From assembly GCF_003387075.1 (NCBI RefSeq), contig NZ_QUMQ01000001.1, positions 4,340,001 to 4,404,000 of the forward strand: a stretch of DNA of 64,000 bases, in the 5' to 3' direction. Source of the stretch: Asanoa ferruginea (GTDB lineage Bacteria > Actinomycetota > Actinomycetes > Mycobacteriales > Micromonosporaceae). A model generated the notes under the pieces. It was not told where the DNA came from and made no database searches. It was given only the letters and a program-made list of their open reading frames with translations. The stretch's first letter is position 1; each line of letters starts with the position of its first letter. Both the position numbers and the translations under genes were made by a program. Shown one piece after another: positions 43,139 through 50,329 of this stretch.

Positions 43139-43209
43139 CGGTCTGTTGTTTCGAATAGGTTGCGGACGGCCCACTATGTTTGGTGATAACGGGAATAACG
43201 GGCAAGACA

Positions 43210-43258
43210 TTGACGGACTCGGCGACGTCATGGTTAGTTTCCTGCAAACGTTTGCAGG
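43210..43258 (+). promoter_or_regulatory. Catabolic operon promoter and LacI operator
   Basis: TTGACG (43210-43215) is a good -35; the -10 is weak (TAGTTT, 43235-43240). Right after it lies the perfect 18-bp palindrome CCTGCAAACGTTTGCAGG (43241-43258), with the central CG typical of LacI-family operators, placed at the expected transcription start. Confidence 0.75.
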
Positions 43259-43276
43259 CCGTGAAGGGGTGGATCG

Positions 43277-44584
43277 ATGCGTCGCTACGCCTTGGTCGGC
43301 GCTGGTGCCCGGGCCGGCATGTTCCTGCGCGCGCTCGCCGTCGACCACGCCGACCGCGCCGTCGTGGTCGCGCTCGCCGACACCAACCAGACCCGGATGG
43401 CGGCGCACAACCGCTGGCTCGCCGACCTCGGCGCCGGCCCGGTGCCGACCTACTTTGCTTCTGACTTCGGCGCGATGCTGGCCGCTGAGCGGGTCGACGA
43501 GGTGCTGGTCACCAGCGTCGACCGCACGCACGCCGACTACATCGTGGCCGCGCTGCACGCCGGTTGCGACGTGGTGACCGAGAAGCCGATGACGACCGAC
43601 GTCGAGGGTTGCCGGCGGATCCTGGACGCGGTCGCGGTGACCGGCCGGCGCGTTCAGGTGGCCTTCAACTATCGCTTCAACCCGCTGCACGAGGCGTTCC
43701 GCTCCCTGCTCGCGAGCGGCGAGATCGGTGAGATCGGCTCGGTCCACTTCGAGTGGTTGCTCGATGTGCGGCACGGCGCCGACTACTTCCGCCGCTGGCA
43801 CCGCGACGCGGCCAACTCCGGCGGGCTGCTCGTGCACAAGTCCGGTCACCACTTCGACCTGGTCAACTGGTGGCTGGACGCGACGCCGGTGACCGTGTTC
43901 GCCCTGGGTCGCCAGTTCTTCTACGGCGTCTCCGGCGCGCGACACGGATATGCCCGCTCCTATGACCGGGTGCACGGCGCCCCCGAAGCCAAGGGTGACC
44001 CGTTCGCCCTGCAACTGGCTGACAACCCGCAACTGCGGGCGCTCTATCTCGACGCCGAAGACGAAGACGGCTACCTGCGCGACCAGAACGTGTTCGCGCC
44101 CGGGGTGACCATCGACGACGACATGGCCGTGCTGGTGCGCTATTCGACCGGGGCGACGATGACCTACCACCTCACGGCGTACGCGCCCTGGGAGGGTTAT
44201 CGCGTGATGGTGAACGGCAGCCGGGGCCGGCTCGAACTCGAGGTGGTCGAGAGCGACCACGTCAGCCCGGCCGGCGCCGGCGAGGTCAAGGGCGCCGCCG
44301 TGCACGGCGAGGTCGCCGCGGCCGAACGCGGCAACGCGCGGTTGACCGTCCATCCCTACTGGGCTCCGCCCCGGGAGGTGCCGGTGCCGGGCTATTCGCG
44401 CGGCGGACACGGTGGCGCCGACCGCCGGATGACCGACGTGCTGTTCGGCGCCACGACCGACCCGATGGAGCGCTCCGCCACCGCCCGCGACGGCGCCCTC
44501 GCCCTGCTGACCGGCCTGGCCGCCAACCGCTCGATGGCGACCGGCGCCCCGGTGACCGCCACCGACCTGCTCGATCCGATCTGA
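43277..44584 (+). CDS. Gfo/Idh/MocA family oxidoreductase
   Basis: 435-aa NAD(P)-dependent sugar dehydrogenase. N-terminal Rossmann fold (ALVGAGARAGMFLRALAVDH) and the family motif VTEKPMTTDVEGCRRILDAV, with EKP carrying the catalytic Lys. A C-terminal alpha/beta domain follows with HKSGHHFDLVNWWLD (GxHxxD). It begins the + strand catabolic operon; AAGGGGTGG precedes the ATG. Substrate probably an acidic sugar or an inositol, inferred from position only. Confidence 0.92.
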   Translation: MRRYALVGAGARAGMFLRALAVDHADRAVVVALADTNQTRMAAHNRWLADLGAGPVPTYFASDFGAMLAAERVDEVLVTSVDRTHADYIVAALHAGCDVVTEKPMTTDVEGCRRILDAVAVTGRRVQVAFNYRFNPLHEAFRSLLASGEIGEIGSVHFEWLLDVRHGADYFRRWHRDAANSGGLLVHKSGHHFDLVNWWLDATPVTVFALGRQFFYGVSGARHGYARSYDRVHGAPEAKGDPFALQLADNPQLRALYLDAEDEDGYLRDQNVFAPGVTIDDDMAVLVRYSTGATMTYHLTAYAPWEGYRVMVNGSRGRLELEVVESDHVSPAGAGEVKGAAVHGEVAAAERGNARLTVHPYWAPPREVPVPGYSRGGHGGADRRMTDVLFGATTDPMERSATARDGALALLTGLAANRSMATGAPVTATDLLDPI

Positions 44585-44598
44585 CCGCGAGGAAGTGC

Positions 44599-46005
44599 AT
44601 GTCCGACCTGCTGTTTCCGGCCGAGCCGGGTCAACGGTCGATCGCCCGCGAGCTCTACGGGCTCGCCCGCGACCAGCCGCTGATCTCGCCACACGGCCAT
44701 GTCGACCCGGCCCTGCTGGCCGACGACGAGCCGTTCCCCGACCCGGCCCGGCTGATCATCGTGCCGGACCACTACCTGACCCGGATGCTGCTCAGCCAGG
44801 GGATCCCGCCGGGCCGGCTCGGCGTACCCAGCCGCGACGGTTCGCCGGTCGAGGCCGACGGCCGGGCGATCTGGCGGCTGTTCGCCGAGCACTGGCACCT
44901 GTTCCGCGGCACACCGTCGCGGCTGTGGCTCGAGCAGAGTCTCTCGTCTGTCTTCGGCGTGACCACGCGGCTGTCTCCGGCGACGGCCGACTCCGTCTAC
45001 GACGAGGTGGCCGCCCGGCTCGCCGAACCCGCCTTCCGGCCGCGCGCTCTGTTTGAGCGGTTCAACATCGAGGTGCTGGCGACCACCGAGTCGCCGCTGG
45101 ACGACCTGGCCGCGCACGCCAAGCTGGCCGCCGACGGCTGGGGCGGCCGAGTCATCTCGACTTTCCGGCCCGACGACGTGGTCGACATGGAGTTCGAGGG
45201 CTGGGCTTCGCGCGTCGGCCAGCTCGGAGAGCTGACCGGCGAGGACACCGGTACCTACAAGGGCTACCTGGCCGCGCTACGCTCCCGCCGCGAGGCGTTC
45301 ATCGCCGCCGGCGCGACGTCCAGCGACCACGGCCACCCGACCGCCCGCACGCTGTGCCTGAGCCCGGTCGAGGCCGCGTCCCTGTTCGCCCGCGGCCTGC
45401 GCGGCGAGGCCGATGCCGCCGACGCGGAGACGTTCCGCGCGCACATGCTGGTCGAGTTCGCCCGGATGTCCATCGAGGACGGTCTGGTGATGCAGCTGCA
45501 CCCGGGCGCGGTGCGCAACCACAACCGGTGGCTGCACGCGGCACACGGCCGCGACGTGGGCGGCGACCTGCCCCAGGCGACCGAATACCTGCACGCGCTC
45601 ACCCCGTTGCTCGACGCCTACGGCAACGACCCGCGGCTGCGGGTGGTCGTCTACACGCTCGACGAATACACCTTCAGCCGCGAGTTGGCCCCGATCGCCG
45701 GCGGCTACGCCGCGATCTACCTAGGTGCACCGTGGTGGTTCCTCGACTCGCCGGAGGTGCTGCGCCGCTTCCGTGAGGCGGTCACCGAGAGCGCCGGCTT
45801 CTACAACACCGCCGGCTTCGTCGACGACACCCGGGCGTTCTGCTCGATCCCGGTGCGGCACGACGTCGCCCGCCGGGTCGACGCCGGTTTCCTCGCGCGG
45901 CTGGTCGCCGAGCACCGGCTGCCCTTCGACGAGGCCGCCGAGACGATCGTCGACCTCGCCTACCGCCTGCCGAAACGAGTCTTCCGCCTGGGGGATGCCG
46001 CATGA
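44599..46005 (+). CDS. uxaC: Uronate isomerase
   Basis: 468-aa glucuronate/galacturonate isomerase of the amidohydrolase superfamily, converting D-galacturonate to tagaturonate and D-glucuronate to fructuronate. The metal motif SPHGHVDP is at residues 29-36, and the family blocks ALFERFNIEVLATTESPLDD and MQLHPGAVRNHN (catalytic HxG region) are clear, as is the C-terminal LGAPWWFLDSPEVLRRFREA. Normal length. GAGGAAG ribosome site; 14 bp after the oxidoreductase gene; overlaps the next gene by 4 bp. This is the key gene naming the island as uronate catabolism. Confidence 0.96.
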   Translation: MSDLLFPAEPGQRSIARELYGLARDQPLISPHGHVDPALLADDEPFPDPARLIIVPDHYLTRMLLSQGIPPGRLGVPSRDGSPVEADGRAIWRLFAEHWHLFRGTPSRLWLEQSLSSVFGVTTRLSPATADSVYDEVAARLAEPAFRPRALFERFNIEVLATTESPLDDLAAHAKLAADGWGGRVISTFRPDDVVDMEFEGWASRVGQLGELTGEDTGTYKGYLAALRSRREAFIAAGATSSDHGHPTARTLCLSPVEAASLFARGLRGEADAADAETFRAHMLVEFARMSIEDGLVMQLHPGAVRNHNRWLHAAHGRDVGGDLPQATEYLHALTPLLDAYGNDPRLRVVVYTLDEYTFSRELAPIAGGYAAIYLGAPWWFLDSPEVLRRFREAVTESAGFYNTAGFVDDTRAFCSIPVRHDVARRVDAGFLARLVAEHRLPFDEAAETIVDLAYRLPKRVFRLGDAA

Positions 46006-47288
46006 CCACGATCCTGTCGGTCGACGTGCACGACGTGCGCTTCCCGACCGCCGCCGCCGGTGACGGCTCCGACGCCATCAACCGGGGCGACTATTCGGCG
46101 ACCTATGTGGAGCTTCGAACCGACGGGCCCTTGGTCGGGGCCGGCTTCACGTTCACCAACGGGCGGGGCAACGAGATCACCTGCGCGGCGGTGCGGGCGC
46201 TCGCTCCGGCGGTGATCGGCCGCTCGCTCGAGGAGATCGCGGCGGCGCCGGTCGAGTTCTGGCGGTCGCTCACCGCCGACCCGCAGTTGCGCTGGCTCGG
46301 CCCGGAGAAAGGCGTCATCCACATGGCGACCGGCGCGGTCGTCAACGCCGTCTGGGACCTGCGGGCCAAGGTCGCCGGGGTGCCGCTCTGGCGGCTGCTG
46401 GCCGAGATGCCGACCGACGAACTCGTCGCCAACATCGACTTCCACCACATCACCGACGCGCTCACCCCCGACGAGGCGTCGACAATCCTGGACAAGGGGC
46501 GCCACGGGTACGCCGAGCGGCTCGCGCTGCTGGAACGCGACGGCTTTCCCTCGTACACCACCTCGGTTGGTTGGTTGGGTTATCCCGACGAAAAGGTCCG
46601 GGCGCTGACCCGCGCCGCCTACGCCGAAGGCTGGCGGGCGATGAAGATGAAGGTCGGCGGCGACCTCGACGACGACGTGCGGCGGGCCCGGATCATCCGC
46701 TCGGAGATCGGCCCGGACGCGCTGCTGATGATGGACGCCAACCAGGTGTGGGACGTCGACGAGGCGATCGCCGCGATGGCCCGGCTGGCCGAGGTCGACC
46801 CCTACTGGATCGAGGAGCCGACACACGCCGACGACGTGCTCGGGCACGCCCGCATCCAGCGCGCGGTGGCGCCGATCCGGGTGGCCACCGGCGAGGTCGC
46901 GGCCAACCGGGTGATCTTCAAGCAGCTCCTCCAGGCCGAGGCGATCGGCGTCATGCAGATCGACGCCTGCCGGGTCGGCGGCGTCAACGAGGTGCTCGCC
47001 GAACTGCTGCTGGCGGCCAAGTTCGGCGTGCCGGTCTGCCCACACGCCGGCGGTGTCGGCCTGTGCGAGCTGGTGCAGCACCTGGCGGTCCTCGACTACC
47101 TGCGGATCGGCACGTCGCTCGACGGCCGGATGGTCGAGTACGTCGACCACCTGCACGAGCATTTCGTCGACCCGGTGCGCACCCGCGACGGCCGCTATCT
47201 GCTGCCAACGGCGCCCGGCTACAGCGCGGCGATGAAGCCTTCGTCCGTCTCCGCCTTCTCGTTCCCCGCCGGGCCGGTGTGGCGATGA
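46002..47288 (+). CDS. L-fuconate dehydratase-type enolase superfamily protein
   Basis: 428-aa mandelate-racemase-like enolase member. It is close to L-fuconate dehydratase and human ENOSF1 by the blocks INRGDYSATYVELRTDG, LRWLGPEKGVIHMATGAVVN, GWLGYPDEKV, MKMKVGGDLDDD (KxK catalytic lysine), LMMDANQVWD and YWIEEPTHADD (metal Asp/Glu), and CPHAGGVGLCELVQHLA (catalytic His). It dehydrates acid sugars to 2-keto-3-deoxy sugars. In this operon it may replace the usual altronate/mannonate dehydratase, which is not seen; that is inference. Coupled on both sides by ATGA overlaps. Confidence 0.93.
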   Translation: MTTILSVDVHDVRFPTAAAGDGSDAINRGDYSATYVELRTDGPLVGAGFTFTNGRGNEITCAAVRALAPAVIGRSLEEIAAAPVEFWRSLTADPQLRWLGPEKGVIHMATGAVVNAVWDLRAKVAGVPLWRLLAEMPTDELVANIDFHHITDALTPDEASTILDKGRHGYAERLALLERDGFPSYTTSVGWLGYPDEKVRALTRAAYAEGWRAMKMKVGGDLDDDVRRARIIRSEIGPDALLMMDANQVWDVDEAIAAMARLAEVDPYWIEEPTHADDVLGHARIQRAVAPIRVATGEVAANRVIFKQLLQAEAIGVMQIDACRVGGVNEVLAELLLAAKFGVPVCPHAGGVGLCELVQHLAVLDYLRIGTSLDGRMVEYVDHLHEHFVDPVRTRDGRYLLPTAPGYSAAMKPSSVSAFSFPAGPVWR

Positions 47289-48751
47289 CGTCGCTTCTGG
47301 GCCTCGGCGCGCTGCGCCGGCTTCCCGTCGAGAGCCGACCGCTGATCCGGCCCGGCACGGTGCCGGCCGGCATCGTCCACATCGGTCTCGGCGCGTTCTT
47401 CCGGGCGCATCAGGCGGTCTACACCGAGGCGGCGCTCGCGGCCGCGGGTGGCGACTGGGGCATCGTGGGGGTGGCGCCGCGTTCTACCTCCGTCGTCGAG
47501 GCGCTCGCTTCGCAGGACCAGCTCTACAGCGTCACCTCGCTGTCGGCCAACGACGCGCAGACCCGCGTGGTCGGCGCGCTGGCCGCGTCGCACGTCGCCG
47601 CGCTGGATCCGGCCCGGGTGGTGGCCCTGCTCGCCGATCCGGCGATCCGGGTCGTGACGCTGACCGTCACGGAGAAGGGCTACCGGCTCGACCCGGCCAC
47701 CGGGCGGCTCCTGTCGGATCAGGCGCTCGACGCCGACCTGGCCGGTGACCGGCCACCGACCACCGTGCCCGGAATGCTGGTGCAGGGCCTGCTCGCCCGT
47801 GCTCGCGCCGACGCCGGCCCGATCGCGATCGTGAGCTGCGACAACCTGCCGGCCAACGGCCGCCGGGTGCAGGGCATGCTCGACGCGGCGTTCGCGCGGG
47901 CGGGTCACGACGACACCTGGGTACGCGCCAACGTCCGCTGCCCCGGCACGATGGTCGACCGGATCGTGCCGGCGTCGACATCGGCCACCCTTTCGTTGGC
48001 AGCGGCGGCGCTGGGCGTCGTGGATCAGGTGGCGCTCAGCGGCGAGCCCTACATGCAGTGGGTCATCGAAGACGACTTCCCGGGCGGCCGTCCCGCGTGG
48101 GAGGCGGCCGGGGCCGTGCTCACGTCCGACGCGGGCCCGTGGGAGCGGTTGAAGCTGCGCAGCCTCAACGGCGTCCACTCGGCGATGGCCTATCTCGGCG
48201 CGCTCGCCGGCCGTTCGACGATCGCGGAGGCCTTCGAGATGCCCGGCCTGGCCGAGGCGATGCGCCTGTTCGTGGCCGAAGACGTAGCGCCCAGCTTCAC
48301 GCCGCCGGCCGGGGTATCCGTTGTCTCCTATGGCGCGTCGGTCCTCTCGCGGTTCGCCAATCCCGCGATCCTGCACCGCACGACGCAGATCGCGATGGAC
48401 GGCTCGCAGAAGCTGCCGCAACGGGTGCTGGAGACGATCAGTGACCGCCGGTCGGCCGGCGCGGTGCCGCGCTGGGGCGCGCTCGTCGTGGCGGCGTGGA
48501 TGCGTTACTGCCGGGGGGTTGCCGACGACGGGAGCACGTTGGGCCTCGACGACCCGTTGGCTGACACCATCCGCGCGGCGATCAAGGCCGCGCCGGCCAC
48601 GCCGGAAGGTCTGGCCGGGGCGTTGTTCGGCCTGACCGCGGTCTTCCCGCCGTCGCTGGCCCAGGACGAGGTCGTTCGGTCGTTGGTGGTCGAGTGGTTG
48701 ACCGAGTTCGAGAAGCACGGAGTCGAGTCGACGCTGGCCGGTGTGTCATGA
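47285..48751 (+). CDS. Mannitol dehydrogenase family protein (fructuronate/tagaturonate reductase)
   Basis: 488-aa NAD-dependent polyol/uronate dehydrogenase. N-terminal IVHIGLGAFFRAHQAVY is the Rossmann start of the family; TVTEKGYRLD and LSCDNLPANG-like IVSCDNLPANGRRVQ follow, with the catalytic Lys block LRSLNGVHSAMAYLG (KxxxxNxxH). Placed after uxaC it most likely reduces fructuronate or tagaturonate (UxuB/UxaB activity). The ATG overlaps the previous stop by 4 bp. Its own stop overlaps the start of a 48-codon ORF. Confidence 0.93.
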   Translation: MTSLLGLGALRRLPVESRPLIRPGTVPAGIVHIGLGAFFRAHQAVYTEAALAAAGGDWGIVGVAPRSTSVVEALASQDQLYSVTSLSANDAQTRVVGALAASHVAALDPARVVALLADPAIRVVTLTVTEKGYRLDPATGRLLSDQALDADLAGDRPPTTVPGMLVQGLLARARADAGPIAIVSCDNLPANGRRVQGMLDAAFARAGHDDTWVRANVRCPGTMVDRIVPASTSATLSLAAAALGVVDQVALSGEPYMQWVIEDDFPGGRPAWEAAGAVLTSDAGPWERLKLRSLNGVHSAMAYLGALAGRSTIAEAFEMPGLAEAMRLFVAEDVAPSFTPPAGVSVVSYGASVLSRFANPAILHRTTQIAMDGSQKLPQRVLETISDRRSAGAVPRWGALVVAAWMRYCRGVADDGSTLGLDDPLADTIRAAIKAAPATPEGLAGALFGLTAVFPPSLAQDEVVRSLVVEWLTEFEKHGVESTLAGVS

Positions 48752-48894
48752 CCCGCCGCACGTCGGTGACCGCCGGTGTGTCGGTCAGCGGCGGTCCGTC
48801 GGTAGGCGGTGGCATGTCTTCAGGTGGCGGTGCGTCGGTTGGCGGCGGTCTGGCCGTAAACGACGGTCCGTCGGTGAGCGGCGGTGTGTCGTGA
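48748..48894 (+). CDS. 48-aa Gly/Ser/Val-rich small ORF coupled between two catabolic genes
   Basis: ATG at 48748 overlaps the dehydrogenase stop (ATGA) and its TGA overlaps the next gene's GTG (GTGA), so ribosomes could pass through all three. After MTRRTS the product is built from short units such as VSVSGGPSVGGG and MSSGGGASVGGG, encoded by a GGCGGT-rich imperfect repeat. No homolog recognised, no membrane segment. It may be a real microprotein, a translational spacer, or an expanded repeat between genes that were once directly coupled. Confidence in a functional peptide is low, while the reading frame itself is clear. Confidence 0.4.
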   Translation: MTRRTSVTAGVSVSGGPSVGGGMSSGGGASVGGGLAVNDGPSVSGGVS

Positions 48895-50177
48895 GCGGCG
48901 GCTTGCCGCGGGTCGCGCTGATCGGTGCCAACGGCCACGGTCGTTGGCACCGGCGGCGGCTCGCGGCCGGCCCGTTCTCCTTCGTCGGCATCGCCGAGCC
49001 GAACCCGGTCGACGCCGACCCGCCGGTGCCGGCCGCCACGCCGGTGTTCCGGGACCATCGCGCGCTGCTGGCCGCGACCCGGCCCGACGTGGTGATCATC
49101 TGCACGCCGCCGGGTACCCATCTGCCGATCGCCCTCGACGCCCTGGAAGCGGGCTGTGACCTGCTGCTGGAGAAGCCGCCGGTGCTGTCGCTGGCCGACC
49201 ACGCCCGGCTGGCGACCGAGTTGGCTTCGACCGGCCGCGTGTGCCAGGTCGGCTTCCAAGCGCTCGGCGCGGCCGCGTTCGACGAGCTGAGCGCAGCGAT
49301 CGCCGGCGGCGCACTCGGCACGGTGACCGGCGTCGCGGCGGTGGCGTCGTGGCATCGGGACGACGCTTACTACGCCCGGTCGCCCTGGGCGGGCCGCCGC
49401 GCGGTGGATGGTGCGCTGATCAACGCACAGGGCCACGCGGTGATGGAGGCCCTGGCTCTTGCTGATCTCTCCTTGCTCTGCACCCCTATAGGCAGCACCG
49501 GTCGCCAGACGACGCGTTCGCAAATGGGCTCAAAGCGGGCGGATCGCATAGGTAGCGACCCAACACGTGCTGCCTATAGGGGTGCAGAGCAAAGCCTGTC
49601 GACGCCACCCGCCCGGCCGCGGCTCGAGGTCGAGCGCTACCGGACCAGGCCGATCGAAAGCGACGACACCGCCGTGCTGCGGTTGACCCTCCAGGGTGGA
49701 CTTCCGGTCGTCGTCGCGGTCACGCTGGCCGGCGAAGAGTTCATCCCCGGTGAGGTCACCGTCACCGGGACGCGGGGGAGTGCCACCCTGGAATACCCGA
49801 CCGACCGCCTCCGGCTGCCCGGCGAACCGGGCCTGCGTGAGGTGTCCGGCCGGATCGACCTGCTCGACAACCTGCTCGCCCACCGCGCCGACCCGACCGG
49901 TGTGCCGCTGCGGGCACCACTGGCGGCCACCGCCGGCTTCACCGCGGTGGTCGAGGCGCTCGGCGCGGCGCCGGTTCCGGTGTTGCTCGACGACGACCTC
50001 GTCGATGACCTCGGCGCCGGGCCGCAGCGGGTCCGCTCCATCCCCGGCATCAACGACGTGCTCCGCCGGGCCGCCGACGGGCTCGCGCTGCCGTCCGAGC
50101 TCGGCGTGCCGTGGGCCGAACCGCCCTACACGGAAAACAGCTTGCAAACAACGGGGTCAGTCGCCCGGCAGGAATAG
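48891..50177 (+). CDS. Gfo/Idh/MocA oxidoreductase interrupted in frame by a 120-bp palindromic insert
   Basis: 428-aa NAD(P)-dependent oxidoreductase. N-terminal ALIGANGHGRWHRRRLAAGP Rossmann fold, LLEKPPVLSLADHARLA with the EKP motif, and C-terminal beta-sheet domain (VERYRTRPIESDDTAVLRL). Between residues ~195 and ~234 the protein contains a foreign stretch beginning LLCTPIGSTGRQ, coded by an element with 25-bp perfect terminal inverted repeats (49473-49592). The insert is 120 bp, 40 codons with no stop, so the frame is kept. Whether the enzyme still works is unknown; the insert falls in the substrate domain after INAQGHAVMEAL, in place of a short loop. GTG start coupled to the small ORF. 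Confidence 0.85.
   Translation: MSGGLPRVALIGANGHGRWHRRRLAAGPFSFVGIAEPNPVDADPPVPAATPVFRDHRALLAATRPDVVIICTPPGTHLPIALDALEAGCDLLLEKPPVLSLADHARLATELASTGRVCQVGFQALGAAAFDELSAAIAGGALGTVTGVAAVASWHRDDAYYARSPWAGRRAVDGALINAQGHAVMEALALADLSLLCTPIGSTGRQTTRSQMGSKRADRIGSDPTRAAYRGAEQSLSTPPARPRLEVERYRTRPIESDDTAVLRLTLQGGLPVVVAVTLAGEEFIPGEVTVTGTRGSATLEYPTDRLRLPGEPGLREVSGRIDLLDNLLAHRADPTGVPLRAPLAATAGFTAVVEALGAAPVPVLLDDDLVDDLGAGPQRVRSIPGINDVLRRAADGLALPSELGVPWAEPPYTENSLQTTGSVARQE
49473..49592. mobile_element. Small palindromic element with 25-bp perfect terminal inverted repeats
   Basis: Left arm 49473-49497 (begins TTGCTCTGCACCCC), right arm 49568-49592 (ends GGGGTGCAGAGCAA); the arms are exact reverse complements over 25 bp. 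Inside, GGTCGC (49500-49505) and GCGACC (49555-49560) extend the hairpin. Total 120 bp. No transposase and no clear target duplication (left flank CTCTCC, right flank AGCCTG). It resembles a MITE or REP-like element rather than a coding segment. Confidence 0.8.
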
Positions 50178-50191
50178 GGCTAATAGGAACT

Positions 50192-50219
50192 CCCGACCGG
50201 ATCGGCGGTCGGGCGCTTT
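50192..50219 (+). terminator. Possible terminator of the catabolic operon
   Basis: An 8-bp stem CCCGACCG/CGGTCGGG (50192-50199 with 50206-50213), loop GATCGG, followed by CGCTTT, 15 bp after the stop of the oxidoreductase gene. T-run short. Confidence 0.5.
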
Positions 50220-50262
50220 CCGTTGCCGCGATTGACTGCAACTTATCTGCACATCGATTCCA

Positions 50263-50306
50263 TTGACACTCATAATGACCGATACCTATGTTTCCTAATA
50301 GGTATC
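50263..50306 (+). promoter_or_regulatory. Pectate lyase promoter with palindromic operator
   Basis: -35 TTGACA (50263-50268), 18-bp spacer, -10 TATGTT (50287-50292). A perfect inverted repeat GATACCTAT-N8-ATAGGTATC (50281-50306) covers the -10 and start region, which points to repression by an unidentified dimeric regulator. The sequence differs from the LacI operators in this window. Confidence 0.6.
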
Positions 50307-50329
50307 CAGGTTGCGAACGGAGTGTCTCA

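Noticed and set aside
48891-50177. Oxidoreductase as a pseudogene because of the insertion
   Set aside because: The insert is 120 bp, in frame and free of stops, and the C-terminal domain continues in the same frame, so the gene is kept as CDS with a note.
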